From positions 1,212,005-1,276,004 of the forward strand of contig NZ_LR027558.1 in NCBI RefSeq assembly GCF_900605005.1: 64,000 bases of DNA. Direction: 5' to 3'. A program made the position numbers and the translations under genes. Under the pieces are notes generated by a model, which saw only the letters and a program-made list of their open reading frames with translations, searched no databases and was not told the DNA's origin. Below, in pieces: positions 42,316-58,017 of the stretch. Every line of letters begins with the position of its first letter. The stretch's first letter is position 1. This DNA comes from Acidipropionibacterium timonense (GTDB taxonomy: Bacteria > Actinomycetota > Actinomycetes > Propionibacteriales > Propionibacteriaceae).

Positions 42316-42332
42316 CTTCCATGGCATGGAAG
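42316..42332. terminator. Inverted repeat after the LacI gene
   Basis: CTTCCATGGCATGGAAG is an 8-bp perfect inverted repeat around a single base, between the convergent LacI and 42368-42703 genes. It may be a weak terminator. It also resembles the operator half-sites (TGGAAG) in opposite arrangement, and could be a relic site. Confidence 0.35.
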
Positions 42333-42367
42333 AGGTCGCGGAAGGTGCCCCCGTCCGGCGCCCGACC

Positions 42368-42703
42368 TCAGCGCCGCACGCCCATGTCCCGCCTCGGGGG
42401 CGCGACGGCGTCGATCTGCTCGTCGGCCAGCTCGGCGTCGAGTCGGGCGTCGAGCGCGCGGCTGCGCTCCTGCGACCGCAGGTAGGCCCACCACACCGCG
42501 GCTGCGAGCATCGCCAGGAAGAAGGCGCTGCCGCCGAAGGCACCGGTGACGAACATCCAGTCGTGCTCGGAATGGGCCATGACGCCGACGAGGTCGCAGA
42601 GGACGAACCCGATGACGCTCACCAGCGTCGCCAGCCGCGCGCGACGCAGGGTGGCGTGCCGTTCGTCGGTGTCGAGATCGTTGAGGTCATACCTGGGGTC
42701 CAC
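42368..42703 (-). CDS. Hypothetical small membrane protein
   Basis: About 111 residues, with two hydrophobic segments (LATLVSVIGFVLCDLVGVMA and FVTGAFGGSAFFLAMLAAAVW) and a charged tail containing RSRALDARLDAELADEQ. No family is recognised. The frame opens to 42811; GTG 42703, starting VDPRYDLNDLDTDERHATL, is preferred because the more upstream part has low-complexity Arg/Gly/Pro composition. It follows gltD on the same strand. Confidence 0.55.
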   Translation of the reverse strand: MDPRYDLNDLDTDERHATLRRARLATLVSVIGFVLCDLVGVMAHSEHDWMFVTGAFGGSAFFLAMLAAAVWWAYLRSQERSRALDARLDAELADEQIDAVAPPRRDMGVRR

Positions 42704-42786
42704 GGTTCCATGAAACCACAGGTCGCCGCCGAGATCCCCACGGGCTCGACGGCGACCTGGTGACATCACCGGTCCTCGATGCGACC

Positions 42787-44269
42787 TCAGACCATGAGCT
42801 GACGGGTCCACGGGTCGATCGGTCGTGGCAGGGCCGACCTCGTCCCCTGGAGGTAGGCGTCGACCCCGTTGGCGGCCGACCGGCCCTCGGCTATGGCCCA
42901 GACGATGAGGGACTGTCCTCGACCGGCGTCACCACAGACGAACACCCCGGGGACACTCGTCTGGTAGTCGGCGTCCCGCTTGATGTTGCCGCGCTCGTCG
43001 AGGTCGAGACCGAGTTCCTCGACCAGTCCGGTGTGCTGCGGATGGGTGAAGCCCATCGCCAGAACGACGAGTTGCGCCGGGATCTCGCGTTCCGTGCCGG
43101 GGACCGGGACGAAGGACCTGCCCTCCCGACGGACCTCGGTGACCTTGAGGGCCCGTACCCGGCCTTGCTCGTCGCCGAGGTACTCGAGGGTGTTCGTCGA
43201 GTAGACCCGCTCGCCACCCTCCTCGTTGGCACTGGCCACCCGGTAGATCATGGGGTACGTCGGCCACGGCTGGTTGGCCGGTCGCTCGGCCGGCGGGTGC
43301 GGCATGATCTCCAGCTGGGTCACCGAGCGTGCACCCTGTCGCAGCGCCGTGCCGAGGCAGTCGTTCGAGGTGTCCCCGCCGCCGATGACGACGACGTCCT
43401 TGTCGGTGGCGAGGATCTGGTCCTCGATGACCGCCCCGTGGAGGACCTTCGTGCTCTGGGTGAGGTAGTCCATGGCCTGGTGGATGCCGTCGAGCTCACG
43501 ACCGGGCGCCCGCAGGTCCCTACCCACCGTCGACCCGATGGCCAGGACGACGGCGTCGAACCGCTCGAGCAGATCGGCACCCGAGATGGCCTTCTGGCCC
43601 TCCTGGGCCTGGCCCCCGATCAGCGTGTTCGGCCGGAACACCGTCCCCTCGAGGTTCATCTGCTTGACCCGCCGGTCCAGCACCGCCTTCTCGAGCTTGA
43701 ACTCGGGGATCCCGTACCGCAGCAGGCCGCCGATGGCGTCGGCCCGCTCGTAGACGACCACCGTGTGACCGGCCCGCGTAAGCTGCTGGGCGGCAGCCAG
43801 CCCCGAGGGCCCCGACCCGACGACGGCGACCGTCTTGAGGGAGTGCCACTCGGGCACCTTCGGGATGACGCGACGGTCCTCCCAGGCCTTGTCGATGATG
43901 GACACCTCGACGTTCTTGATCGTCACCGGATCACGGTTGATCCCCTCGACACAGGCCGTCTCGCAGGGAGCCGGGCAGAGGCGTCCGGTGAACTCGGGGA
44001 AGTTGTTCGTCGAGTGCAGTCGGTCGAGGGCCTCGCGCCACTCGTCACGCCAGATGAGGTCGTTCCATTCCGGGATGAGGTTGCCCAGCGGGCATCCGGT
44101 GTGGCAGAACGGGATGCCGCAGTCCATGCACCGGCTGGCCTGCTCGGTGATGATGGGCAGCAGGGCGTGCCCCGGGCTCACCGGGTACACCTCCTGCCAG
44201 TCCTGCACCCGTTCCTCGACCGGTCGGCGATCGGCGACCTGACGGGGAACCTTCATGAATCCGCGTGGA

Positions 44270-44277
<8 letters not shown>
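42787..44277 (-). CDS. gltD: Glutamate synthase (NADPH), small subunit
   Basis: A 496-residue flavoprotein that passes electrons from NAD(P)H to the large subunit. The N-terminal Cys-rich Fe-S region has [20 protein letters not shown] and [12 protein letters not shown]. The FAD-binding fold is [15 protein letters not shown], and the NAD(P) region has [13 protein letters not shown]. The C-terminal FAD block is [22 protein letters not shown] 44277 overlaps the end of gltB by 8 bases, so the two are coupled. Confidence 0.97.
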
Positions 44278-48793
<4,516 letters not shown>

Positions 48794-48912
48794 CCGGAAC
48801 TCCTCTCTGACCGGCCGGCAGACCGGGACGGGGGCACTCCCCCGCACACTGCGCCTGCACGGTAGTCGACAGAGTGGCACATGAGCCCACGAGTCGACTC
48901 GGGCTGTCCACA

Positions 48913-48934
48913 AGGTGGGATGGCCGTCCCACCT
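48913..48934 (-). terminator. Hairpin between lgt and gltB
   Basis: AGGTGGGA (48913-48920) and TCCCACCT (48927-48934) form an 8-bp stem with loop TGGCCG in the 157-nt gap after lgt. It may limit read-through from the trp-lgt operon into gltB. There is no T-tract. Confidence 0.5.
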
Positions 48935-48950
48935 GGTGTCCGTGGCGGCG

Positions 48951-49862
48951 TCAGGACTCCTCGTCGGCGACAGGGCTCCTGCTCTCGTCGGAGGCGGGGT
49001 CCGACCTGTCGCGGGAGGCGGGGCCCGAGCTGTCGCCGGAGGCGGGGCCCGCGGTCTCGGCGCCGTGGTGACGGCGGGACAGGACGACGAGGACGACGAC
49101 GGCGACGGCCCAGACGATGACCGAGGTGTACGAGTTGATCCGCCAGCCGTCGACATGGTTGGCCGGGTCGATGCGCAGGCGTTCGACGAAGAACCGTCCC
49201 GTGGTGTACACGACGACGTACAGCGCGAAGAGGCGCCCGTGACCGAGCTTCCACCGCCGGTCGGCCCACAGGAGGAAGCTCGCCCCGAGGCCGTTCCAGA
49301 TGAGCTCGTAGAGGAAGGTCGGGTGGAAGGTGGCGTACTGCTCGTAGCCGAGCGGACGGTGGTCCGGGTCGATCCGCAACCCCCACGGCAGGCTCGTGGG
49401 GCGCCCGAAGAGTTCCTGGTTGAACCAGTTGCCGAGGCGGCCGATGGCCTGGGCGTAGAGGATGCCGGGGGCCAGCGAGTCGGCCACGAGGGTGAAGCTC
49501 AGGTGACGGTGTCGGCAGACGAGCCAGATGGCCAGGGCGCCCCCGGCGATCGAGCCCCAGATGCCCAGACCTCCCTGCCAGATGAAGAAGGCCCGGTACC
49601 ACTGGCGTCCCGGGCCGAAGTAGAGCTGATGGTCGGTGATGACGTGGTAGACCCTGGCGCCGATGATGCCGAAGACGACTCCCCAAGTGGCGAGCACCTC
49701 GAGGTCCTCGGCCTTGCCGCCGCGGGCCACGTACCGCCGGGAACCGAGCCAGTAGGCCAGGACGATCCCGATGAGGATGCAGATGGCGTACATGTGGATC
49801 CGCACCGGACCGATGTCGAACCCACTCCAGGTCGGACTCGGGATGCTCAGCAGGGTCGTCAC
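48951..49862 (-). CDS. lgt: Phosphatidylglycerol--prolipoprotein diacylglyceryl transferase
   Basis: A 303-residue integral membrane enzyme that attaches diacylglycerol to lipobox cysteines such as that of the binding protein in this window. Seven hydrophobic segments are visible. The Lgt signature is [13 protein letters not shown], preceded by [14 protein letters not shown], and the active-site region [11 protein letters not shown] follows. The C-terminal cytoplasmic tail is a low-complexity Ser/Asp/Pro stretch with repeated SGPAS/SDPAS. GTG 49862 is the likely start, with CACAAT 6 nt before it and no ribosome site. It follows trpA, as in many actinobacteria. Confidence 0.96.
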   Translation of the reverse strand: MTTLLSIPSPTWSGFDIGPVRIHMYAICILIGIVLAYWLGSRRYVARGGKAEDLEVLATWGVVFGIIGARVYHVITDHQLYFGPGRQWYRAFFIWQGGLGIWGSIAGGALAIWLVCRHRHLSFTLVADSLAPGILYAQAIGRLGNWFNQELFGRPTSLPWGLRIDPDHRPLGYEQYATFHPTFLYELIWNGLGASFLLWADRRWKLGHGRLFALYVVVYTTGRFFVERLRIDPANHVDGWRINSYTSVIVWAVAVVVLVVLSRRHHGAETAGPASGDSSGPASRDRSDPASDESRSPVADEES

Positions 49863-49868
49863 GGCGTC

Positions 49869-49874
49869 ATTGTG
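49869..49874 (-). promoter_or_regulatory. Possible -10 before lgt
   Basis: CACAAT on the minus strand ends 6 nt before GTG 49862. Only part of the -10 consensus is met, so this is a weak call. If right, lgt has a leaderless transcript in addition to read-through from trpA. Confidence 0.25.
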
Positions 49875-49950
49875 CCCCGCTGCGGACGCCGGCTCCAAGA
49901 CGAGCCGGCCCCGGCCGGGTCGGATCCGACGAGGCAGGGCCGCACGGCGG

Positions 49951-50774
49951 TCACCTGCGGACCCGACGCACTCCGGTGACGAGGTCGTCGACGATGTGCC
50001 GCATCCGCTCGATGCCCGATGACGCCGGCTGCCCGGCCTCGTCGGCCTCGACGAGGGCCCGCACCAGGGCCGACCCGACGATGACGCCGTCGGCGAAGGA
50101 GCCGACCTCGGCCGCCTGGTCTCCGTCGGACACGCCGAGGCCGACACCGACCGGGATCGCGGGGTCGACTCCACGGATCCGCTCGACGAGGGCCGGGGCC
50201 GCGCTCGAGGTGTGCGTCCGGGTGCCGGTGACCCCCATGATCGAGGTCGCGTAGACCCAGGCGTTGCAGGCCGCCAGGGTCGAGCGCAGCCGCTCATCGG
50301 TCGACGACGGCGCGACGAGGAAGACCCGGTCGAGCCCGTGGGCGTCCGAGGCCTCCATCCACTCGGCCGCCTCGTCGGGGGTGAGGTCGGGGGTGATGAG
50401 ACCTGATCCGCCGGCGGCGGCCAGATCGCGGGCGAAGGCGTCGACCCCGTAGTGCTCGACGAGGTTCCAGTAGGTCATGACGACGCAGGGCGTGCCGGTC
50501 GAGGCGACCGTCTCGGCGGCACGCAGGGCGTCGCGGGTGCGCACCCCACGATCGAGTGCCCGTGTCGTGGCGTGCTGGATGACGGTGCCGTCCATCATGG
50601 GGTCGGAGTACGGCAGTCCGATCTCGACGAGGTCGACGCCGGTGCCGGTCGTCCCCTCGGTGAGGGCACGCATGGCGGCCAGCGAGTCGTCGACCGTGGG
50701 GTGTCCGACCGGAAGGTAGCCGACGAGGGCGGCACGGTGCTCGTCGCGGGCGCGCTGGAAGGCGTCGATGCTGC

Positions 50775-50778
<4 letters not shown>
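49951..50778 (-). CDS. trpA: Tryptophan synthase alpha chain
   Basis: A 275-residue TIM barrel that splits indole-3-glycerol phosphate to indole. [33 protein letters not shown] and [12 protein letters not shown] are TrpA blocks containing the catalytic Glu (VDLVEIG) and Asp (YSDP). The final phosphate-binding loop is [15 protein letters not shown] 50778 overlaps the trpB stop by 4 bases. Confidence 0.97.
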
Positions 50779-52013
<1,235 letters not shown>

Positions 52014-52086
52014 CGTGGGCGTCCTTCCGTCGGCTACCTGGTGTCCACCCATCTTGGGGGGCCAGGGCCACGTCCGCCCGGCGGTC

Positions 52087-52893
52087 TCAGGAGATGGTCG
52101 TCCTTGCGGTGATGGCGCGAAGCGTGCCTGTCGGGTCGCCGTCGCGCACGAGGGCCTCCCCGACGAGGACGACGTCGGCCCCCTGGTCGTGGAACCACAC
52201 GGCGTCGTCGACCCCACGGATCCCCGACTCGGCGACCTTGACGACGTCCTCGGGCAGGTCGCCGACGAGCCGACCGAAGACGCCGGGATCGACCTCGAGG
52301 GTCTTGAGGTTGCGCGCGTTGACACCAATGAGGCGAGCGCCCACATCGACCGCCCGGCGTGCCTCCTCGCTCGTGTGCACCTCGACGAGGGCCGTCATGC
52401 CCAGGCTCGTGGCCAACTGGTACAGCTCGGCCAGGTCCTCGTCGGACAGGGCGGCGACGATGAGGAGAACGAGGTCGGCGCCGTGGGCCCTGGCCTCGAG
52501 CACCTGGTACCGGGTGACGATGAAGTCCTTGCGCAGCACGGGGATCGGCACGGCGGCGCGGACGGCGTCGAGGTCGGCCAGCGACCCGGAGAACCGACGC
52601 CGCTCGGTGAGGACGCTCACCGCTGCGGCGCCGCCGGCGTGGTACGCATCGGCGAGCGCGGCGGGGTCGTCGATGGTCGCCAGGGCTCCCTTCGAGGGGC
52701 TCGACCGCTTGACCTCGGCGATGACCGACAGGCCCGGGGCGGCGAACCGCGGCAGCGGGTCGAGGGCCGGCTCGATGAGCTCGATCGCCTCGCGCAGACT
52801 CGCCTCCTCGACGAGGACCTGCCGCTCGTGGAGGTCCTCGAGGACCCCGGCGATGATCTCGTCGAGAACGGTTCCGGTGTGACGGACCGTCAT
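52087..52893 (-). CDS. trpC: Indole-3-glycerol phosphate synthase
   Basis: A 268-residue TIM barrel that closes the indole ring. [13 protein letters not shown] carries the catalytic Glu and Lys, [13 protein letters not shown] the second Lys, and [15 protein letters not shown] and VAESGIRG the phosphate site. It is a TrpC-only protein, not fused to TrpF. It lies between the HGxxPAAW protein and trpB, 10 nt after the former. Confidence 0.97.
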   Translation of the reverse strand: MTVRHTGTVLDEIIAGVLEDLHERQVLVEEASLREAIELIEPALDPLPRFAAPGLSVIAEVKRSSPSKGALATIDDPAALADAYHAGGAAAVSVLTERRRFSGSLADLDAVRAAVPIPVLRKDFIVTRYQVLEARAHGADLVLLIVAALSDEDLAELYQLATSLGMTALVEVHTSEEARRAVDVGARLIGVNARNLKTLEVDPGVFGRLVGDLPEDVVKVAESGIRGVDDAVWFHDQGADVVLVGEALVRDGDPTGTLRAITARTTIS

Positions 52894-52903
52894 GGGCAGC
52901 CCG

Positions 52904-53155
52904 TCAGGACTCGTCGGCGCGGGGACGCGACAGGTGGGACTGCCCGTACCCGAGGGCCTTGAGGATGCCGGCGGCGACGAGGGCGAGGACGACGAGGGCC
53001 GCCCCGACGATGCACGTGGGCCAGTTGGGTCCGGTCATGGCGCCGATGGTGGCGACGATGAACCCGACGAGGGCGGTGACCGATCCGGTCCAACCCGCAG
53101 GGCTCCTGCCGTCCTCGTACTGGCGAACGGGTCTGGTCGAGGTCTGGGTCGGCAT
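52904..53155 (-). CDS. HGxxPAAW-family small membrane protein
   Basis: An 83-residue protein with two hydrophobic segments. The variant motif [11 protein letters not shown] stands where relatives have HGxxPAAW, followed by [16 protein letters not shown] and the second segment. This family is found in actinobacterial trp operons next to trpC; its role is unknown. GAGGAGGA lies upstream of ATG 53155. It is co-directional with the trp genes, 39 nt after the Trp-associated membrane protein gene. Confidence 0.85.
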   Translation of the reverse strand: MPTQTSTRPVRQYEDGRSPAGWTGSVTALVGFIVATIGAMTGPNWPTCIVGAALVVLALVAAGILKALGYGQSHLSRPRADES

Positions 53156-53194
53156 CGGTGTCCTCCTCGTGCTCGGGCGCGGCTGCTCCGAAGA

Positions 53195-53785
53195 CTATCG
53201 CGAAGTGCCCTCGTCCGTGGCCGCGTGACCGGGGCGCGTCTGTGTCCCGACGGCGTCACCGGCCGTGGGGTCCTCCCCGCGCGAGAGCGCGTCCCACAGC
53301 AATCGCTCGTCGGTGAGGTCGACGCTGCGCTCGGTCGTGCGGGTGCGGCGGGCCGGCCAGCGGCTTGCCGTCGCGCTGACGAGCACGCCGGCGGCCGCGA
53401 GCAGCACCCCGCACGTCGCCAGGGTCCACGGCCACATCGTCACGCTCGAGGCCACCCCGTGGGCCTCGACCCCATAGCTGGCCCAGAGATGGTCGGGAGC
53501 CGATCGACCCGCCAGGGCGGCGGTGACGAGGCCCACCCCGAGCAGCGCGTCGAGGACTCCGACGAGTCGGCGTCCCAGGGCACCGACGGTGAGCAGGAGC
53601 ACGGTGCCGATGACGACCATGGCGCCCAGGGAGTCGACGAGTCGTCCGTGCACCTGCGCCCCGGTGAGCTCGACCGATCCCCAGCGCAGCCACGGGCGTC
53701 GGTCGATGGCCAGGGCCGCCAGCCCGAGCAGGGCCGGCACCGTGACGACGGCACCGCGGCGTGCCGGCGAGAGCGGCTGCGTCAC
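53195..53785 (-). CDS. Trp biosynthesis-associated membrane protein (TIGR02234-like)
   Basis: A 196-residue membrane protein with four hydrophobic segments (VTVPALLGLAALAIDRRPWL, LGAMVVIGTVLLLTVGALG, LLGVGLVTAALAGR and WPWTLATCGVLLAAAGVLV). RPWLRW and the general layout match the actinobacterial family encoded between trpE and trpC. GTG 53785 overlaps the trpE stop (GTGA) with GGGGGAG upstream. A hydrophilic tail follows. No biochemical function is established. Confidence 0.85.
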   Translation of the reverse strand: MTQPLSPARRGAVVTVPALLGLAALAIDRRPWLRWGSVELTGAQVHGRLVDSLGAMVVIGTVLLLTVGALGRRLVGVLDALLGVGLVTAALAGRSAPDHLWASYGVEAHGVASSVTMWPWTLATCGVLLAAAGVLVSATASRWPARRTRTTERSVDLTDERLLWDALSRGEDPTAGDAVGTQTRPGHAATDEGTSR

Positions 53786-55281
53786 GACCCGCTCCCCCAT
53801 GCCTCGGCCGCACGCACAGCGGTGACGACGGCCGCCGCCTTGTTCTGGCACTCGAGGTTCTCCTTGGCCCCGACCGAGTCGAGGACGATGCCGGCCCCGG
53901 CCTGGATGTGGGCGACGCCGTCCTTGAGCACGGCGGTGCGGATGGCGATGGCGCAGTCGGAGTTGCCGTCGAGGTCGAAGTAGCCGACGACCCCTCCGTA
54001 GACCCCCCGTCGGGTGGTCTCGAGCTCCTCGATGATCCGCATGGCCGAGATCTTCGGGGCTCCCGAGAGGGTGCCGGCGGGGAAACACGAGAGGGTGACG
54101 TCGAGGGCGTCGACGTCGTCGCGGGGCACCCCGGTGACGGCGGCCTCCAGGTGCATGACGTGGGAGTACCTCCCGACCTCCATGAACCGGGTGACGTTGA
54201 CCGTGCCCGGCACACACACCCGGCCCAGGTCGTTGCGACCCAGATCGACGAGCATGGTGTGCTCGGAGCGTTCCTTCTCGTCGGCCAGGAGTTCGGCCTC
54301 GAGGCGCTGGTCCTCCTGGGAGGTGCGGCCGCGGGGCCGGGTCCCGGCGATGGGATGGGTCGTGGCGACGCCGTCCTTGACGGTGACGAGGGACTCGGGC
54401 GACGAGCCGACGATGTCGAAGCCGGGCAGCCTCAGCAGGTAGAGGTACGGGCTGGGGTTGCAGCGGCGCAACTGCCGGTAGATGTCGAGGGCGTCGGCAC
54501 CGGTGGCCAGGTCGAACCGTTGGCTGGGGACGACCTGGAAGATGTCGCCGTCCTTGATCCGCTCGATGGCGACGTCGACGAGGGTGGCGAACTCCTCGGG
54601 GGTGCGCTGCCGCATGACCGGGACCTGCGCCGGCGGCACGTCGGGGCGGGTGATGGACTGTCGGGCCGAGGCGATCCGGGTGGCCATCGCCGCGATCCGT
54701 TCCTCGGCGCGACGCCAGGCGGCCTCGACCTGAGCGTCGTCGGCGTCGGCGTCGACGACGTGGTTGCTCACCAGCCACAGCTCCCCGCGGTGGTGGTCGA
54801 GCACGGCCATGTCGCCGGCGATCATGAAGCACATCTCGGGCAGGCCGAGGTCGTCGACGGTGTCGTCGCCGATGTCCTCGAGGTGGCGGACGACGTCGTA
54901 GCCGAGGAACCCCACGAAACCCGAGGTGAGCGGCGGCAGGTCGGGGGCCGAGGGGGTCTGCAGCTCGCGCAGCGCCTCCTTGAGGGTGGCCAGCGGCCCG
55001 CTGGAGCCCAGGCCGCTCACCGGCTCACCGATCCACCGACCTCGTCCGTCCTCGACGGTGAGCGCCGTGTCGCAGCGCACGCCGATGAACGACCAACGGC
55101 TCCAGATCCCCGACTCGGCCGACTCGAGGAGGAAGGTGAGCGGCCGGTCACCGCACAGGTGGTGGTAGAGGCCGACGGGGGTGAGGTCGTCGCACACCAT
55201 GGTGGCGTGGACACTGACCACCCGCCCACTTCGCGACCGGAGGGTCTCCTCGAGGGTCGGTGTGAGGGTGAGGTCGCTCAT
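53782..55281 (-). CDS. trpE: Anthranilate synthase component I
   Basis: A 499-residue chorismate-binding enzyme that makes anthranilate. [19 protein letters not shown] lies near the N-terminus. [45 protein letters not shown] and [11 protein letters not shown] are the conserved chorismate-site blocks. ATG 55281 overlaps the hisI stop. Its glutaminase partner trpG, and trpD, are not in the window. Confidence 0.96.
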   Translation of the reverse strand: MSDLTLTPTLEETLRSRSGRVVSVHATMVCDDLTPVGLYHHLCGDRPLTFLLESAESGIWSRWSFIGVRCDTALTVEDGRGRWIGEPVSGLGSSGPLATLKEALRELQTPSAPDLPPLTSGFVGFLGYDVVRHLEDIGDDTVDDLGLPEMCFMIAGDMAVLDHHRGELWLVSNHVVDADADDAQVEAAWRRAEERIAAMATRIASARQSITRPDVPPAQVPVMRQRTPEEFATLVDVAIERIKDGDIFQVVPSQRFDLATGADALDIYRQLRRCNPSPYLYLLRLPGFDIVGSSPESLVTVKDGVATTHPIAGTRPRGRTSQEDQRLEAELLADEKERSEHTMLVDLGRNDLGRVCVPGTVNVTRFMEVGRYSHVMHLEAAVTGVPRDDVDALDVTLSCFPAGTLSGAPKISAMRIIEELETTRRGVYGGVVGYFDLDGNSDCAIAIRTAVLKDGVAHIQAGAGIVLDSVGAKENLECQNKAAAVVTAVRAAEAWGSGS

Positions 55282-55646
55282 CGGGTCTCCTCGGTGTCGT
55301 CGGGAAGCAGGAGGTCGGCGTCGAAGCAGGTGTGGTCGCCGGTGTGGCAGGCCCCGCCGGTCTGGTCGACGACGAGGAGGATCGTGTCCCCGTCGCAGTC
55401 GAGGCGCACCTGGCGGACGTGTTGGGTGTGGCCGGAGGTCTCGCCCTTGACCCAGTACTGCCGGCGTGACCTCGACCAGTAGGTCGCCCGTCGGGTCGCC
55501 AGGGTGCGGGCGAGGGCCTCGTCGTCCATCCACGCCATCATGAGCACCGCCCCGGTCGACCGCTCCTGGACGACGGCCGGGACGAGTCCGGCGTCATTGC
55601 GCTTGAGGCGGGAGGCGATGGCGGGGTCCAAGGACATGGGCTCCAT
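55278..55646 (-). CDS. hisI: Phosphoribosyl-AMP cyclohydrolase
   Basis: A 122-residue zinc enzyme that opens the purine ring of PR-AMP in histidine synthesis. [45 protein letters not shown] and the metal cysteines in [12 protein letters not shown] are present. Start may be ATG 55646 or ATG 55637 (MSLDP), the latter with GGAG just upstream. It is the first gene of the run leading into trpE, an arrangement common in actinobacteria. Confidence 0.96.
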   Translation of the reverse strand: MEPMSLDPAIASRLKRNDAGLVPAVVQERSTGAVLMMAWMDDEALARTLATRRATYWSRSRRQYWVKGETSGHTQHVRQVRLDCDGDTILLVVDQTGGACHTGDHTCFDADLLLPDDTEETR

Positions 55647-55802
55647 TCAACACCCCGACGGCGCCCGGCGCCCGCCACGACCGATCGGCGTCACGGGACG
55701 GTGGCGTCCGGGAAGTGCCGTGTGGGAGGCACCGGTGCTGCGCGCGACGGCGGGCGCGGACGCCGGCACGTGCAAGGATGGGGACGAGTGAAGGGAGTCG
55801 CC

Positions 55803-56450
55803 ATGTCACTGGCCCAGACCGAACGCGCCGCCCTGGCCGCCGACCTCGACCGGCTGGGCCCCACGGCCCCGACCCTGTGCGAGGGCTGGCTGGCCGATGA
55901 CCTGCTCATCCATCTGCTGCTGCGCGAGAACGACCCGTTGGCCGTGCCCGGCATGGCCGTCGAGGTCTTCGACGAGGTCACCGCCGCCCGACGCCGTCAG
56001 CTCGAGTCGCGCACGACCTTCGCCGAGCGGGTCGACCGGCTGCGTCGTGGGCCGGCGCCGTGGAGCGTCTTCCGGGTTCCCGGTCTGGACCGGGTGGCCA
56101 ACGGTGCCGAGTTCTTCGTCCACCACGAGGACCTGCTGCGCGCCCAACCCGGCTGGTCCGCACCACGCGACCTGGGGCGTCCCACCCAGACCCATCTGGC
56201 CCGGATCCTGGCCCGCAGCGGGCGGCTGCTGCTGCGGCACAGCCCGGTTGGGGTCCGCGTCGAACTCATCGACCAGTCCGGTGACCTCCACCTGCTCGGG
56301 CTGCGTCCCGGCTCCCGGATCGTCACCCTCGTCGGATTGCCCTCCGAGGTGCTCCTCCACTGCTTCGGACGCAAGGAGGCCGCCCGCGTCGAGGTGCTGG
56401 GCGAGCCGGACGCCGTCACCGATTTCCTCGGGACGGACTGCGCCGTCTGA
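55803..56450 (+). CDS. TIGR03085-family (mycothiol-dependent DinB-like) protein
   Basis: A 215-residue protein of the maleylpyruvate isomerase/DinB-like superfamily. LAQTERAALAADLDRLGP, LCEGWLADDLLIHLLLREND, ANGAEFFVHHEDLLRAQPGW and LHLLGLRPGSRI match the actinobacterial TIGR03085 group. The His residues of DLLIHL and FFVHHEDLLR would be metal ligands, as in mycothiol-dependent relatives. GAAGGGAG precedes ATG 55803. It lies alone between hisI (divergent) and gatB (convergent). Substrate unknown. Confidence 0.85.
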   Translation: MSLAQTERAALAADLDRLGPTAPTLCEGWLADDLLIHLLLRENDPLAVPGMAVEVFDEVTAARRRQLESRTTFAERVDRLRRGPAPWSVFRVPGLDRVANGAEFFVHHEDLLRAQPGWSAPRDLGRPTQTHLARILARSGRLLLRHSPVGVRVELIDQSGDLHLLGLRPGSRIVTLVGLPSEVLLHCFGRKEAARVEVLGEPDAVTDFLGTDCAV

Positions 56451-56474
56451 GTCACCCCGTCCGAGGTGTCAGCA

Positions 56475-56506
56475 CGGGGGCCGGCTCCGGCGGACCGACC
56501 CCCGTC
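56475..56506. terminator. Bidirectional hairpin between convergent genes
   Basis: ACGGGGG (56475-56481) and CCCCCGT (56500-56506) pair across a GC-rich loop that can itself fold. The hairpin lies in the 61-nt gap between the TIGR03085 gene and gatB, both of which end here. Confidence 0.55.
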
Positions 56507-56511
56507 GTCAC

Positions 56512-58017
56512 TCACGACAGCTTGGCGAGGATGAGTTCGCGCACCCGCTTGGCGTCGGCCTGACCGTGCATGGCCTTCATGACCTGCCCGATGAGCGCCC
56601 CGGCAGCCTGCACCTTGCCGCCACGGATCCGCTCGGCGACGTCAGGGTTGGCGGCGATGGCCTCGTCGACGGCTGCCCCGAGGGCGGCGTCGTCCGAGAC
56701 GACGGCCAAGCCCCGAGCCGTGACGACGTCCTGCGGGTCACCCTCACCGGCGACGACCCCGTCGATGACCTGACGGGCGAGCTTGTCGGTGAGCGAGCCG
56801 TCGTCGACGAGCGCCTGCAGCTGGGCCACCTGGGACGGGGTCATGCCGACCTCGGAGAGCTCGATGCCGGCCTCGTTGGCACGCCGGGACAGCTCGGTGA
56901 GCCACCACTTGCGGGCCGAGGCCGGGTCGCAACCGGCGGCCACGGTCGCCTCGACGAGGTCGAGGGCACCGGCGTTGACGAGGGCGTCGACCTCGAGCTG
57001 GGACAGACCCCACTGGGCCCTCAGCCGGGCACGCTTGGCGGCCGGCAGCTCGGGCAGGGTGTCGCGCAGCTGCTCGACCCATTCCCGGCTCGGCGCCACC
57101 GGGACGAGGTCGGGCTCGGGGAAGTAGCGGTAGTCCTCGGCGTCCGACTTGTCCCGTCCGGCAATGGTGAACTCGCCGTTCTCCTGCCACATCCGGGTCT
57201 GCTGACGTAACGCTCCTCCTGCGGCGAGGATCGCTCCCTGACGGCGGATCTCGTAGGTGAGCGCCCCCTCGACCGACCGCAGCGAGTTGACGTTCTTCGT
57301 CTCGGTGCGGGTGCCCAGGACGTCCGAACCCTTCGGCATGAGCGAGACGTTCGCGTCGCACCGCAGGTTGCCCCGTTCCATGCGGGCCTCGGAGACCCCC
57401 AGGGCGATCATGATGTCGCGCAGGTGAGCCATGTACGCCTTGGCGACCTGCGGGGCGAGGGCCCCCAGCCCGCGCACCGGCTTGGTGACGATCTCGATGA
57501 GGGGGACGCCGGCCCGGTTGTAGTCGAGCAGCGAGTGGTCGGCACCCTGGATCCGTCCCTCGGAGCCGCCGACGTGCAGCGACTTGCCGGCGTCCTCCTC
57601 CATGTGCGCACGCTCGATCTCGACCCGGAAGGTCCGGCCCTCGACCTCGAGATCGACATGTCCGTCATGGCAGATGGGCTCGTCGTACTGGGAGATCTGG
57701 TAGTCCTTGGTCATGTCGGGGTAGAAGTAGTTCTTCCGCGACATCCGGCTCCACGGGGCGATCTGGCAGTTGAGGGCCAGACCGATACGGATCGCCGACT
57801 CGACGGCGTGACCGTTGATCGCCGGCAACGATCCGGGCAGACCCAGACAGACCGGGCAGACGTTGGTGTTCGGCTCGGCCTGCGAGTCGGTGGAGCAGCC
57901 ACAGAACATCTTCGTGGCGGTCGACAGTTCGACGTGGACCTCGAGGCCGAGGACTGGCTCGAAGCGCCCCATGACCTCGTCGTAGTCGAGCAGCTCGTCG
58001 GTGCTGTAGGCGCTCAT
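56512..58017 (-). CDS. gatB: Asp-tRNA(Asn)/Glu-tRNA(Gln) amidotransferase subunit B
   Basis: A 501-residue tRNA-binding and kinase subunit of GatCAB, which phosphorylates and amidates misacylated Glu-tRNA-Gln or Asp-tRNA-Asn. [20 protein letters not shown] carries zinc cysteines with [30 protein letters not shown] and [15 protein letters not shown] follow. The C-terminal tail domain ends in [20 protein letters not shown] 58017 overlaps the gatA stop. Confidence 0.97.
   Translation of the reverse strand: MSAYSTDELLDYDEVMGRFEPVLGLEVHVELSTATKMFCGCSTDSQAEPNTNVCPVCLGLPGSLPAINGHAVESAIRIGLALNCQIAPWSRMSRKNYFYPDMTKDYQISQYDEPICHDGHVDLEVEGRTFRVEIERAHMEEDAGKSLHVGGSEGRIQGADHSLLDYNRAGVPLIEIVTKPVRGLGALAPQVAKAYMAHLRDIMIALGVSEARMERGNLRCDANVSLMPKGSDVLGTRTETKNVNSLRSVEGALTYEIRRQGAILAAGGALRQQTRMWQENGEFTIAGRDKSDAEDYRYFPEPDLVPVAPSREWVEQLRDTLPELPAAKRARLRAQWGLSQLEVDALVNAGALDLVEATVAAGCDPASARKWWLTELSRRANEAGIELSEVGMTPSQVAQLQALVDDGSLTDKLARQVIDGVVAGEGDPQDVVTARGLAVVSDDAALGAAVDEAIAANPDVAERIRGGKVQAAGALIGQVMKAMHGQADAKRVRELILAKLS

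Noticed and set aside
48794-49156. N-terminal extension of gltB
   Set aside because: The extension is Ser/Pro/Arg-rich, overlaps the end of lgt, and the GltB propeptide with its ribosome site starts at 48793.
52014-52346. Upstream extension of the trpB frame
   Set aside because: It overlaps the conserved trpC gene and lacks similarity to TrpB; ATG 52013 has a good ribosome site.
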